Below are positions 1-13,321 of a DNA stretch of 64,000 nucleotides, in pieces; the first letter of the stretch is position 1, and every line of letters starts with the position of its first letter. The position numbers were made by a program, and so were the translations under genes. The DNA comes from Nemopilema nomurai (taxonomy: Eukaryota > Cnidaria > Scyphozoa > Rhizostomeae > Rhizostomatidae): positions 4,612,340-4,676,339 of the forward strand of contig ML133420.1 of assembly GCA_003864495.1 (NCBI GenBank), in the 5' to 3' direction. The notes beneath the pieces were generated by a model, which was not told the DNA's origin, made no database searches, and saw only the letters and a list, made by a program, of their open reading frames with translations.

Positions 1-3000
1 ATTTCTCTGACATCTGCTGGGTCTTTACCCAAAAACGTCGCAACCTTATCAACCCATGTTTCAGCCACAATCATTCCTATGAGAAAGACTTGTTTTCAAT
101 TTTACATCTAAGCTTTGTTAATTTTTTCCCCTGCGCCTTTTTTCAGAGCCTTATAAAGCAACTGTGGTCGACGTTTAAAAACATTTATACCTATAGCTAT
201 TGTCACAATGATAAATTTTTAATCATCTGAAATCAACTCGAAAAGCTGAAAAGAATCTTTTTGGCAACAAATTGTTATGCTGATTCAGATAATATTCTAC
301 AAGTCCGTCAATAGCAGTTACGACTTCGCAATATGAACCACTAGCATAATATAAAGGTGTGGAATAAGTGCAACCTCCTCGTGGTCCACACTGGTAGCGG
401 CGAAGCCGGCTAAGAGCACTAGTCCTGGTCGCTGGGCATCCAGATTGCCAGGCCAGGCATGCAGACTGACGCGCAGCGCAACACAGCAGCGGCGAACAGC
501 AGCAACAAGCGGAAAAGGGGAAAGCGCAGCCTCGCAGCAACAATCCGTAGACACGATCAGCGGAGGAAGAAGAGAGCGGCCAACAACCTGAATACGCCAA
601 AAGAGGTCCGGAAGACTGGCGACTCCGGACGACGTTGGGACCGTGCACCCGGTACAGCCAAGAAAGCACCATTCGGCCACAAAATCACCACCCACATCGG
701 ATCCTTCAACACCCTCTCGCTCAAGGAGCGTTGGAAACAGATGGAACCCCTCAACTTCTTGGAACAGAAGAAAATCTGCGTATGTGCCATACAGGAACAC
801 CGAGTCAAGCACGACGAAGAAGGCGTGCACCTCTGCCCGGGGGGCTGGGGACTCATTACAGCGTCAGCAGGTGAAAGAGCAGTTGGTGGTGTCGGCTTTG
901 CTGTCTCTCCACAGGCAAGGAAAGCTTTGGATAAACACGAGTTTATATCCAACGCTGCAAAACCAGAAGAGAAGAATGAATTCTACCAAGCTCTCGACAG
1001 ATGCGTCAGCAACCTACCCCGAAGAGACCTGGTCTACATTCTCGCAGACATGAATGCTCGACTAGATCACAGGTTTGCAAAGTACCCTTGCTGTGAAACG
1101 GCCACAGACAACGGTGAACGCATGGCAGACTTCATGGCAGGACACGAACTGTACTCAGCTATGTGCTCCATGAGAAAGCCCAAAAGCCAATGGTACACAC
1201 ATCGCGGCCCCAAAGGGTTCAAGTCCCAGATAGACCACTGCATAGAGAAAACGCGCTTCAAGAATACAGTCCTCAACTGTTAACTCTTCAGACCCGACTC
1301 TCCTTGTTCGGACCACCGGTTGATGCGTATCACCATCAAGCTCAGATCCGCCAACCCGAAGAAACCAGATAGGAGCCCCAGAAGAGACCTGACAGTGCTG
1401 AGGAGCGTCGCAGCTACGCAGGCAGCAGTGGACACAAGCATGAACAGGAGCTTCTCCTCCTACCGGGAGTTCGCAGCGGCCATGCGAACAAGCGTTGAGG
1501 AGCACACGCCCAAAGTGCCGGCTTAGCGAAGAGTAAGGCCCTGGGTCGACGCCGAGGTTATTGAACTCAGAAAGGAACTGAGCAAAGCCAGACAATCCCT
1601 CAGAAATGACTGCAACCCAGAGACGCGCAAATCAGTAGCAAAAACAGCCAGGAATCTCTCCGACAAGTACGTTGCAAAACAAACCGAATACTACAAAAGC
1701 ATTGCATTGACGGTCGAAACTGAAGAAAAAGAACCGAAGAGAAAAAACCAGCAGAAGCTTTTCGCGCCATAAACACTCTCACAGGCAGAAAACGAAGCAG
1801 CACCGTAGCAGCAAGCCGAACGGACACAGAAACTTAAAGAACACTTCGAAACCCTTCTATCAGCAAGAGCACCCTCCGTCGACCTACCAGTCGCAAAAGT
1901 CTTCGAATCCCATAACATGCATGATGGCCCGTTTACCCTTCTTGAAGTACGAAGTGCAGCAAACAAACTGAAGCTTGACAAAGTATGCGGATTTGACGAA
2001 GTACCAGCCGAAATTCTGCGTTTGGAAACTGTCCAGGAACGCCTTTTACTCATCCTGAACGAGGCATACCAAAACGAGACCCCGCCAGAAGAATGGAAAG
2101 TCTCGCAAATCGTGCCGATCTTCAAGAAAGGAGACGCATCCTCAGCAGGCAATTATCGTCATAGACTACATCATGAGAAACGCCATCATCGAAACTGGGG
2201 AACAGGTCGGCTTCACCACCAACGCAGAAAATCAAGTCGCAAACCAGCCACCTACCTCACAGATCTCGACTTTGCAGACGACATCGCCTTGCTCTCCGAC
2301 AACATGTCAGACGCACAAACTCTACTAGACAGGGAGAAAAATGGGCCCTATCAGTCGGACTAAATATCAACCAAGGCAAGACAGAGTACATGCAAATCGG
2401 AGATTTCAGCAATTGCCAACACCCACAACTGCACATCAGCAAAGGAGCCATCAAGAAGGTAGAAAATTTCAAATACTTGGGAGCCTGGATGAAATCCAGC
2501 ATGGCGGAATTGTACGGGTCCCTGCCAAAAGCCAGCGAAACCCTGCGAACTCGCCGGCTAAAGTTTGCAGGACACTGCGCACGTAGTACGAACTGCCTCC
2601 AACCAGTGCAGTCAATAGTCTTCTGGCAAGCAGATGGAGGGTTCAGAAGCGGACAAGCTAACCGCAAGACCTTCATCCGAAACCTCTAAGAGGACCTCGG
2701 CATCGAAGTGGACGAGATGCGGATAGCGGCCGTGGACCGGAACGGCTGGAGAAAATTTACCAGTGGTGTCCAGCTAACAGTTGACCCATGATGATGAGCA
2801 TAGTATTAAACAGAATTACCTTGCGGTGATCCGAATCCACGAAATGCAGTATTCGAAGCAATGTTTGTCCTACAACATCGGCCAAACGACTTCCAATGCG
2901 GTATGTAATACGAATTTTCGCACTGCATTATTGCTTTGTTTAGTACGAACAGAGACAAGTCGACACTCCACCCGGCGTTGCTGTACAGTTCTGTGTCAAC

Positions 3001-6000
3001 AGCAAGAATTCTGCCGTCATCATCGAACCCAACTTTGTACTTAGCCAAAAATGGATGGCGACATCCTGTCATGATCATATCCTCACTTCTTTCGAGGACC
3101 ATACGAACAGGCCTTCTTAGCTGAGAAGAAGGAGACGGAATATTCGACACTTGGCAACATGAGGAACTCGAAATTTTATTAAAATGACAGGTCTTTAAAA
3201 AACTTGCTTTAGAGACAAGAGGAACAACTGAGCTATACATGTTCTTCAACAGTAAACAAAGAGCTTGCTGGCTATAAAGCGTTTAACAAAACTTTAACAG
3301 ACCTTATCGCGAGAATTGTATCTACGTAAATATGTATAGCTTTCTGGCTATAGAGTAAAGAAGAAACAGCTTTACGGCTATACTCAATTCAACATGCATC
3401 TTTTTGGCGTGACAGCATTTAACACCCAGCTAGATAACTATACAGAATTTACATGTACAGCTTTTTGGTTACACAGCATTTAACGTATAGCTTTATGGCT
3501 ATACATAAAAGGTATCGTGAACTACTAACGGATAAAAAACCCTCATACCCTACTAGCAGCAACAGCAACGGCGGCCGCTAAAACGGAAGGTATTGTCTCT
3601 TTTCCACCAAAACCACCCCCAATCCTCTTTGTTTTGCAAACGATTCGGTTGCAGTTTATCCCAAGAACCTCTGCGACGACTTTTTGAATATCAGCAGGCG
3701 ATTGGGTGGAAGAATAAATCACAATTTCTTCATTTTCATTCAACGGGAAAGCAATGCATGCTTGTGTTTCAAGGTAAAAGTGCTCCTGTGCCGCCGTTCG
3801 CACCTTCCCTTCTATCACGTGGTCACACTCATGAAACTTCTCATCGACAGTTCCACGTTCCAATACAACAGCATCTCCAAAGTACGAATTTGCTGCAATG
3901 GCTTGATCAATGGTTACTACAGCAGGCAGTTCCTCGTAGGACACTTTAACCTTGTTGGCTGCCTTTCTGGCAATGCTTCTATCGATAGCGACAATCGCAC
4001 CAACAACTTGTCCCACACAATGGACAACCTTAGAAGCGAAGACCTCTTCATCATAGGACACAGACGGAAGGCCTGTCACATTTCGCTCAGGGGACAGATC
4101 TTTGTGGCACAAAAAATCAACAACTCCGTCAATGAGCAATGCTTCACTTGCATCTATGCACAAGAGCCTTGCATGGGCTTTTTTACTTGTTACAAACACT
4201 AAATCCAGCTCCCCATTGGTTTTTGCCATGTCGTCCAGGTAAACTGCTTCTCCCGTTGTGTGCAGTTTTCCCGACACATGGGCAATCGGTTTCCCGACGG
4301 CTACATTCGCTCCTGCGGAGAGCTTCCAAAACTGATGACTCTTTATTTCTCCCTTCTTGAACTTTTCTGTACCACTGAGACAATGACGCATGGGGCCAGG
4401 TAGCGAAATACCTGCGTTTTCTGCCACTTGAAGGAAGAATTTGAAAAACATGCTAATTGCCAAAGATCTTCGGTAGCGGACCATACCCCCTGGAGAATCT
4501 GGTGGCAAATTGAACTCGGCACAAATTGAACGGAGACAGACTTCCAGTGTTTGCTTCCCGATATCCTTTCCTGTAAGCTGCTTCATCGTTTCTAAAGCAA
4601 CTTTCGGGATTGGTGCTAGGCCGCCATAGCATAGAGTAGCTTCCTTTACTGCAATGCCATCCAACAAGACTCGGAAGGCAGCATTTACAATGGCAATATC
4701 ATCATCGCGCCTCTTTGCCTGCTTGTAAGCATGGAAGTGCTCGTTCTGTCGAGTGAAGGGAAGAGTGACAGACAACAATATTTCATCTGGTGCTAGGCAT
4801 GTCTTCCGGTAGCCAGTGTAAAATTTCTCATTCATTTCTAAACACCTCTCTGAAGTTTTGCTGGCTATATCAAGCTTGCATTTAGAAGCCATAAAAATCG
4901 GAATTAGGTCGGATATGGGGCTTCCAGTCATGATGTTTCCACCGACTGCAGCAACATGCCTTACTTGCTTTCCAGCAAACCACTGCATCATCTCAACAAA
5001 TGCCGTAAGCACCCCAGTTTTGTATGGTTGCAGCTGCATTATCAATTCCCGGCAGACGCTTTCCATTTGGTCAAGAGTAACTGATGCTCCGAACTTCACG
5101 CCATTTTCCAAGTAACTGACTTCCTTTAATTCTTTGACGTGACTTGGGTGGATCAAGACAGGATATTTCATCTGTTTGAACTTTGTCTCTATTCCCAACT
5201 CGGTATTGCCAACAACTATTTTAGCACCAGGGAACTTCTCTTTTAGCGACAACAGTTCTTTAAGCGACGTAGGTCTGTACCAGGCTACTCTTTCGCCCTG
5301 AAAAACCAGACTTTCTTCCTTGATACTATGGGCAAGAAGCAGGCTTGGAGGAAATATTGGCTCTTGACTTGGGTCGTAAGGAATAAATTTGACTGCATCA
5401 CCATTTGATACTCCATTTGATTCATTCAGTCCAGTAGTGGTGCAGTTTCCGCTTGCCAGTTTGCAGCAATATTTGCCGGCAGTGCAGCACCCATTGCGGT
5501 TCTGTTGCGAACCAGACATCTCGTTCAGATGGAAATCTTCACTCTCAATCGAGACCACGCTAGCCTCTTCTACAAGGTCACTGTAGACATCCGTTATCTG
5601 TTGTCTAACATCAGAAGAACCCGGCGAGATCACCTTGTTTTCAATTTCCGAATCCCCATAGCCACATTCTTCTGTTTTAGTAGTGATTGCCTGTCCTCCA
5701 GGCCTGTGATCTCCGCCCAGAGTCGACCTTTCGTCTTCCACGCAAAACGACTTCATGCATTCAAGAATTGGTCGGTATCCAGTGCAGCGACAAAGATTTC
5801 CCTTGAAATACTCTTCAACATCACTCATGCGTGGATTTGGCTTATTTCGTAGAAGGGTGTACATCGACATGACGATTCCTAAACAGACATGTTATTAAAC
5901 TCTGAATTAATGGAAATAAGAATTTTAGCCAGAAAACAATCATTAAAAGCAGATGCAAGTTACTGTCGATTCAAACAATCTTTGCAATTAGTTTCCAAAT

Positions 6001-6879
6001 AACTTTTCTCCAGTTAAATTTAGATTTTGCTTGCATTTGAAAGGAAAGCATTTTTAGATAGAAGAAAGGCCTTAGTTTGCGAACAGGATAAGGTGTGATG
6101 AGCCATTTACGTTCCTAAAGGAACTGCTTAAGCACTCTCTATCGACATTGATACTTGGAAAGAAAAGGTTGGCTGGAAGGGATAGCTTTGCGTGGATCAT
6201 TGTTGTAGGAGACGTTTTAATGCTCCAAAAGTCGGAGAAAACATTTTAAGGCGAAGTAAAGATCTCGCACATCTAGCAAATTGCAGTGAGGTCACGAATC
6301 ACCAGTGTCACGAATAAAATGTTACTGCGTAAAGGATGATAGCCTGTTGCAATTTCCTCGCCCGTACATAAACAAGCTACACACCCGGCGTGCAAAATCC
6401 ACACTGCGAGGCATGCATCTTGGACATCCTCTCCTGTACTGCATGTAGCTTTGTTTTGGTGCTACCAATTCCTTCAACGGTGGTTATAGCAAGGCCGTGC
6501 ATAGCGCAAACTGGTGCAAGGCAAGCATTCACTGACATATGATTTATCTTCTTCTTCTCTCCTTCCAACATCGACACCATCACTGTGCAAGCCCCACAAC
6601 CTCCCTCCCCACATCCTTCTTTTGTTCCACACAGACCAAGTTTTTCTCGTAAATAAAACAGTAAGGTCCATTCTGGGTCAGGGTTCTTTTCCACTACTCT
6701 TCGCCCTACAATGCCAAGAGACCGACTTTTATTCAGGCGCAACAGAAGTCTTCGCTACATTCACGAAGCATTGCGAAATATTGCACTACGTCGTAGCAAC
6801 ATTCAATCACAGCATAGTCATTGGAAAGTTCGAAACAAGACGCCTTACCGTTAACAAAAAAGTCCAGCTGCGTTTTCAT
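1..6879 (-). CDS. XDH: Xanthine dehydrogenase/oxidase, copy A (exons 1-4 and part of exon 5; 3' half beyond window)
   Basis: This is a molybdenum hydroxylase expected to oxidise hypoxanthine and xanthine to urate in the cytosol. Minus-strand exons are 6849-6879 (start codon at 6879, encoding [10 protein letters not shown]), 6385-6705, 3549-5878, 2820-3120 and 1-76, all bounded by GT donors and AG acceptors. Exon 2 holds the plant-type 2Fe-2S loop CGEGGCGAC and ends in CGFCTPG. Exon 3 starts with [11 protein letters not shown] and carries the second cluster motif CRCTGYRPI, the FAD motif [24 protein letters not shown], then the Mo domain with QEHFYLET and GGGFGGKE. Exon 4 has SNTAFRGFG. About 1020 residues are visible with no internal stop. 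The first intron-spanning Gly codon is split as in vertebrate XDH. Intron 4 is enlarged by a LINE remnant. The glutamate after GGK (Val in aldehyde oxidases) favours XDH. The C-terminal Mo domain is not seen. Confidence 0.9.
459..2790 (+). mobile_element. Decayed APE-type LINE (RTE-like) in intron 4 of XDH copy A
   Basis: An endonuclease/reverse transcriptase element of the kind often annotated as craniofacial development protein 2-like. Frame 459-1283 gives a basic N-terminus, then apurinic-endonuclease motifs ([25 protein letters not shown]) with an internal deletion between KHEF and KNEF. A connecting region at 1320-1900 is broken by stops. RT pieces at 1917-2363 contain [23 protein letters not shown] and the catalytic FADDIALL, again with an internal deletion, and 2390-2689 holds the C-terminal [11 protein letters not shown] and [11 protein letters not shown]. 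It ends near TGACCCATGATGATG, a 3' tail type common in RTE elements. Multiple stops, frameshifts and deletions make it dead. Confidence 0.85.
3240..3520. repeat. Degenerate intronic repeat in XDH copy A
   Basis: Intron 3 of copy A contains several imperfect copies of a phrase like TATAGCTTTATGGCTATAC followed by AGCATTTAAC. The corresponding intron of copy B (23798-24021) lacks this array, so it is specific to copy A. Confidence 0.55.
3549..5878 (-). CDS. XDH: XDH copy A, giant exon 3 (FeS II, linker, FAD domain, start of Mo domain)
   Basis: This is a single uninterrupted coding exon of 2330 bp (about 776 codons). The acceptor is at 5879-5880 and the donor at 3547-3548. The order is: second 2Fe-2S motif with CRCTGYRPI (about codons 30-38); a long low-complexity acidic linker with a Cys cluster ([10 protein letters not shown]); PSQEPIFPP, the usual start of the FAD domain; [63 protein letters not shown]; then Mo domain I with GEAVYLDDM and QEHFYLET. 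Compared with vertebrate XDH, where this stretch is split over many exons, the fused exon is distinctive. The linker is roughly 70 residues longer than in human XDH, by eye. Confidence 0.92.
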
Positions 6880-7330
6880 TGCCAATGCACATTTGAGACG
6901 CATTCCCAGGTAGTTTGATCAGGTTATCTGGAGAAAAGAATTTGAAAGATCGCACGAATAAACACAACAGAAGAAGGCAAAGCACAACAGAAGGCAACAA
7001 ATATACACAAACAAAGTATGCAGTACCGCGAAACATCTCTCTGGAAAAGAAATGAAGAAACAAAGGTGGGCTTCCCCATCAAAAGGCAATTCGCTAGTTT
7101 AACTTAGGATTGGAAGCTACGGACAAATCTTTAAGTTAAGCAATCATTCACCCCTTGAATTGAATAGAAAGCGGGCTCAATAGTCGCCCACAGTTATTTG
7201 CAAGCATTATATACACTTGCAAATGCAAAATGATTTCACTATTTCTATTTAGAGGACTGTTATATATTTCCTTCTCTAAAAATTGCGAAACTTCTAACTG
7301 AAGAAATAAAGACAGGGCTTTCCTGAAACT

Positions 7331-10300
7331 TGTCAGCTCAAAAAATCTCTCATGATAGAGTTTTCATGTAACTAAAGCCGCTGTTACATATAGCTTGATT
7401 TTTGCCAATCTCCCTTGCTTCTAAAGGGTTGCTCGGTCACATATATTCTTCTCGTTCGATGCGTTGGTGACACTGGGATGACTGAAAGGTTGCAACCCTT
7501 ATTGGTTTATTCTGTCATGCCTGTTACATACTATCATTCCATCAACATGGAGCTCGATTCAAATATCTTGCTGTTGCTATTATTTATCGTTTTCTTGCAA
7601 AAGCAAGAGCATCTGATTGTCATAAAAGAAGAGATATTGACTTTTCTTTTAGCAAGAGCTAGACGAAACTGCTTTGCCTGTTCTTGAGATAATTGTAACT
7701 TTAACTCCATTTGTTCAAGATCATCTGATGTTGGAAAAGCTGTTGTCTTTCATTAGCACCATCCTGTGATGAACTAGTAGCAGCTCTAAAAATTGATACG
7801 GACAAAATGACAATTTTTGATACCCAGCGGTTCCGACGATTCAAATTGAAAAAAAGCTTTTCAGGTATCATTTTTGGCATGGTTATGGTTACTTCTCGTG
7901 CTTAATTCAAATTAAACATTATGTCCCGGATTTGCTGATTTAGGACAGACTAGCTGGGTCTTTAGATAGATAAGCATCCCAATGGATTTAGGGGGCTTGC
8001 TTTGGATATTCAAAACGCCGACCAAATGTTTAAAACTTTAGCAAGGCCATTAGCACAACAGCTTTCAAGATAAGCATACTCAATGTTATATGTGTCCGAT
8101 ACCTAATTAGTTTAAAATAAGTGACGTCAGCGATTTAGTTTACTTATTATAACGTAGCGTGGTACGACTATTCGCCGAGTCTTTCATGTGCTGAGTCTAA
8201 TGCATCAAGCATTCTTCTTAATATTTACTATTTACTATTTCTTTTAGCTACTTTCCATCTCAAAGTAAAGCTGGGCATGCGTAGACAGAAAGGCGCGAAA
8301 AACGCATTCTTGTTGTACAGAATTGTATATGACAACCTCGCTAAAAAATATCACTTCATGTAACAGGTTAAAAGTGTAATTGACACAACCGTTTTAGTTT
8401 GACGCTTGATTTAGTGCCGTACCAACGTAGCGCCTAAATCGAACTTCTTGTCACGAGGCTTGGCATACGACAGGCTCGACCTGTGACCTTGGAGTTTCTT
8501 AAATATGATTTTTAGTTAAATATCTTAGTGTCTATGTTGATTTTTCTGCATTATTCAAAGCTGATTCTGTTTGGGCAGCAACCATTGGCTGGCGCTTTGG
8601 CAAAATTTTTGCAGATAACTTTAGAGCATTTTGAAAAGCTAGGTTTACAACTGTAAAAATGTTTGTCTAATATAATTTATTTTCACAGCCACTGACTTTT
8701 AGCGGAATTTCTTACAATGCATAATGAATGAATACAAAATTTAAAATTAATGGATACAAAATATTAAAAATTCTTAATTGATACAAAATAGATTTGGAGC
8801 AAACAAATTGGACCTTTTTCAATTCCCACCAACACATTCACCACAGATATCCAAGTTTGATGACTATATTTTCTTTTTTTCAGAAAGCTTGTCCTTCTCT
8901 TCTGGTGAGACTTGGTGAGAGATTTTATTCAATTAGAAGGCCATTTTCAAACTTTTTGAAACCACACCTTTCAACTTTGAAACAATCTCCTCTTTAATTT
9001 GCTTCACTTGTAACTCAAAATTTATTATCCCCTAAATTTCTTGCCTTGGCTTCACCAACTCCTACTTCAAAGTGAATATTCTTCTTCATTAAATTCAATC
9101 CAAGTATTCTGGTTAACATGTTGCCTTTCAAATGCAAAAATGTCTGTGAGGCAGATCTTGGCTACCCCTACTACTGGTCATCTGTAAATATTTAGGTTTC
9201 TCAACATAATTGAAAAAAGGTTGTCATGCAAGATTCTTAAATCTCTAACAATTTTTTACTTAAGAAATAATTTTTTAAAGAATTTTAAGAATAAAATAAT
9301 TTTCAAAATGAGAGAAGAGGAAGAGAATGTGACTGAAAGAACAGTTGTTTGTGTAGGAGACTTGAGTTTTGCAAGAAGGTACACTTGGAAATGGTGGATG
9401 AAAAGTAGAAAGGTTCAGCTCTGCAAATGTTTTGTAAAGAAATTGAATTTTTTATATATATATTTTCTTCATTGCAAATGAACAAGGAAAACTGGAACTT
9501 TTCAATTGTCCACATCAAATTCAGCATTATTCATCAAATTTTCTCAAAACATAGTTCCTTCTCCTTTCTGAACTTTGGGATTGTGAAAAATGCACTTTTT
9601 ATGTTCAGCTCATGCAATTGAGTATAAATCCAGTACATTCTTTACCAAAATCCAGTACTGATCCCCTAATAATGTATCTGAAACCACGAAACAGTGTAAC
9701 CCTTAATCTGCCAATCTCTTCTTGTATCCATAACAAATGAAAAATATTTCTTTACTTCACACAATCGAACACGCCAACTGCCCTCTCACCTGTTCCTCCC
9801 AATGATCCTAAAAGTACCTGCTAGAGACACATGACATTCATACGAAAATCACGTGCCCCTAATATTATACATGTGATCTACAGGTAAATGTCACAGAGTT
9901 CTCAGCATGCTACACTCCTCTTCAAATTTTGACTTTTCAAGTTCATTCTTCACTTTTAAAATGTGAATAATCAAACCTACAGTAACAGAATTTAGGGTCA
10001 CAAGACTTTATACTAACTAACTATTCAGGCAAGGTATGAAACTGATGGAAAAAGAAACAAATTCCAAAGGATGAATATCTAAGTGCAAAAACTCCCAACA
10101 TGGAGAAGCAAGAGAAAACAGTTACCAACAATGAACTTTTATCCAAAAATGGATGCTTTGATACAAGTTGCTCTGTGCCATCAGCCACCCATTTTTCGGT
10201 TGTTGAACTCTACAATTTTCCAATTTTCAAAACCAAACAGAGTGAAGATAGTAAACCAGGTAAATATTTTCATTTGCAGCTAGGGCAAGAGGTGGAAAGT

Positions 10301-10700
10301 ATCAGCACCCCAGAATGTAGAAAGTATCAGCACCCAATTTCGAAAGTGTAGAGATGGGTTTCCTCAGGGTCAGTTTCATATGAACATGTAAAATAAAATA
10401 TAAAAAATGGGGTTCCACCAAATATCAGATACCTAGCTCAAAATTAAAATTCTGTCAATTGAATCATTTTTTACAATGAGCCATGAATTGGCAGAGCGGT
10501 CATCAAACCTTGTATTGTACAATAAGCCTGTCCTGTGAGGACCCAAATACAATGTTGTCTATTGAATTATCAAAGAGAGAATTCGGACAATTCAAGCGTT
10601 ACCAGTCACAATCAACGACTTGCCTTTGTCAACATCGCGCTCAAGGCGCTGCTTCGGTGTCACCCTCGAGAAGGTTGGCTGCAGAGGTGAGAGCCAGAAC
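7331..10700. other. AT-rich intergenic region, no gene seen
   Basis: Between the XDH copy A promoter side and the DIRS remnant the sequence is AT-rich. Short open frames are present but lack codon structure, domain motifs or splice context. A short repeated phrase GAAAGTATCAGCACCC occurs twice near 10297-10337. Nothing else is supportable. Confidence 0.6.
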
Positions 10701-11088
10701 AGACTGAAATCTTTCTAGTGTTTGACCTGTGCTCGAGGATAAGAGTTAGGTCATCGACATGAGTTTCAGGCCTAGTTCATACAGCGTATTATGAGCGCAG
10801 CGAATTGAATTCAATTAAAAGCGCTAATGAAGCGCATTGAATTCCTCCCTGGTTTCAGACATCGATTTTTTCTATAACTAGAACCCAAACTCCTTTCGGT
10901 ATTTATACGAGCAACGCGCGGCGTTCGACCTTCAACCTGTTGGTGTTTCGAGCTGATAAGAAGCCAGTGGAGCCACGTGTTTGAACAAGTCGGTATTTTA
11001 CTCTTTTTGAATTTATCGTATTCCATTCTTATTTTCCAGCTACATCTTGCGTGGATATTTACACTAGGTACAATTTGTTTTTTAGTTA

Positions 11089-12320
11089 TGGATAACCAAG
11101 ATAATTCGTATGCTACTAGTGACCTTCGACCTCTGACCCCACACGTGCAAGGTTCAGGAGTCGAAGTCTATCCTGGGTCTACTTCCGAAACACAACCAGG
11201 TTTTCTTCATACGGATTCATCGTTAGATTTATTGAATGTACGAAGAGATTTGAACGAATTGACTGGACTTTGTAAAGAGTTCGTTAATTATAATATAGGC
11301 AGGGATAAAGAGCGGAGTTCTTCCTGCACAGCTGTAAGACCTGACCAGCATTCACCAACTTGTCGAAAGAGGTCTTATGATGAAATGTCTGTATGTCAGA
11401 CCCATAATTCATTTGAGCACGATTCTGTGTCTCACACCAAATGTTATCTGGAAGCTTTTTCTTCCGTTGAAAATCAGGATGCTATATCATCCAAACGTTC
11501 AAAGCGAGTGGATATTGACTCGTTGTTTCATGTGCCTTCCACAGTAAATTTTGAGGCATCTGTCCCAGATCTTAATATGGAAGAAGAAGTCTTGGACTTT
11601 GTTGATAATGAGTTATCCGAGCCAGTTTTAGACAAGAAAGGCAAGGGTCTTTCCTCTGATAAGCTGGCCTCAAAAATTGAGGAACAATGGAAAAATCCCA
11701 GCAGAAAAGCAGTTGCTCAGGTTTTTAACAGGCACAAGCATCCTCTTAACCTTAAGAGTATTTCTGTTCCAGCTATGCCAAAGTTGATAATGAAAATGCC
11801 TTCATTTAAGGATTCTGTTTTAGCTAGGGAGAGTAAATTCACCATTCTGTTGCTAAATCCTCCCACATCATTTCAATTTGGCTGATGATTTACTTCTTGC
11901 AGAAAAGAATCATAGCCTTATTAACACAAAGGCTATTGTTTTGAAAGCCTTTGATGCACTATCTGTCCTCTCTAATGCCAGTGTCAATATCTCAAATTTA
12001 TGAAGGCTCAAAATAAGACCTATTCTTAACAAGGATGTACAGGGACTATGTGACCCTACTCGTGAAGTCTCAAACTATTTGTTTGGAGACGACATTGAAA
12101 AACGCCTGAAGCAAGAAAGGGAGTCAAACGTCTTGCCTCTGCTGCTACTCAACCGATGCCTCAGTCTACTAGGTATAGACAACATGATAGGCAGATGCCA
12201 GTTTTTAATAGGCGAACACAGCACTCTTTTTATAATGGCCCTACTCAGCAGCCGTTTTTAGAGAAAGGCCAAAAGTCTCGTCCATATCGGCAGAAGCAGA
12301 AGCCCTACAAGGGATAAATG
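11089..12320 (+). pseudogene. DIRS-type retrotransposon gag-like ORF, broken
   Basis: Begins MDNQDNSYATSDLRP and continues with a charged, low-complexity N-terminus rich in Ser, Asp and Glu. The C-terminal half has the hallmark of metazoan DIRS gag: LADDLLLAEK, FDALSVLSNASVN, RPILNKDVQGLCDP and LFGDDIEKRLK, finishing in a basic tail (RPYRQKQKPYKG). The frame is lost near 11850-11880 (one-base shift) and a TGA interrupts at 12001. DIRS gag proteins package the RNA. Its companion pol genes lie 1 kb away on the opposite strand, which is not the usual DIRS layout. Confidence 0.72.
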
Positions 12321-12659
12321 TAAATAAATTTATTTCATTTCTCCCTAAACTGACCAATATCTTTTGTACAAGACTGACACTGAAGAGAAAAATGCTACAT
12401 TTGCCCCAAATATCGGCCACTTTGTGGCAATTAGAGATAAAAGTAACCGGTATTTCAAAAGGTTGGTAACAAGTTTGGGGGCTCAATCAATGCTGATAGC
12501 AATCTTTATATCACTATATTTCTCATTTATCCACCTTGTAACCATACTCAGGCTGGGATATTGCCTTGAAATTAATATATCCCATCGTTTCTCGTGTTTT
12601 GAGCCCATTTTTAGCAAAATAGCCATCAGTGTTGGTAGTGTTTCTTGCTGTCAACAAAT

Positions 12660-12790
12660 AAGTCACCACTCTCGAGTAAGCCTCCACCATCGAAGAAGCC
12701 CCACCCTCGAAGAAGCCCCATCTTCGAAGAAGCCCCCACCCTAAAATATTTCCTGCGAAATAAGCCCCCGGGGCTTATTCGAGGACATAC
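12660..12790. repeat. Short tandem repeat with GC palindrome
   Basis: About four imperfect copies of a 17-18 bp unit (TCGAAGAAGCCCCACC) are followed by the near-perfect palindrome AATAAGCCCCCGGGGCTTAT around 12760-12779. It looks like the edge of a MITE or a hairpin-rich repeat between the two halves of the DIRS remnant. Confidence 0.55.
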
Positions 12791-13321
12791 GGTTGTGTCA
12801 TATCTTGGAGGCAACAGTCTCAGCCTTAAAATAGTTCAAAATATATCACAATCTGAAACGCCAATCGTTTCCTATGTCACTTCTGGTAGTGTATAAATGT
12901 GGGCCCTTTAGAAAAATGCCCCACCACTCAAAAATCCATAAAAAATCCCCTGCCTAATAGGTTCTGTTTTCAACAAATTTGTAGGTTTTCTTCTATTTCA
13001 TGTAATTTTGTTGTTCAAATACTGTTATATTTTGGGTCTTTCGTCGTAAACATGGTAGGATAACATACCCCGAGTATATACCCCAGAGATCATATATAAT
13101 AATTGAGCGTAAACATGAATTGATCATAACGCAGGGTGATATTATTTGTATTATAATCCATACAGCTTCAAATCAACAAAACCAAACAAGGTAATAAAAC
13201 CGCTATTTAACAAATTGTTATTAATGTTTATTCAACAAAACGATCTTTTCAAATTTATAGTTTTAAGAAAGAATAGCTTCTGAAAAACTTTGTACAATAG
13301 GTTTATTATATGTGTTATTAT

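Noticed and set aside
7024..7182. 157-bp segment in copy A flank absent from copy B, bordered by TA on both sides, as a TA-inserting MITE
   Set aside because: No inverted termini; a deletion in copy B between TA microhomologies explains it equally well.
8794..9621. Several short open frames as genes
   Set aside because: AT-rich, low complexity, no motifs or splice context; frames overlap on both strands.
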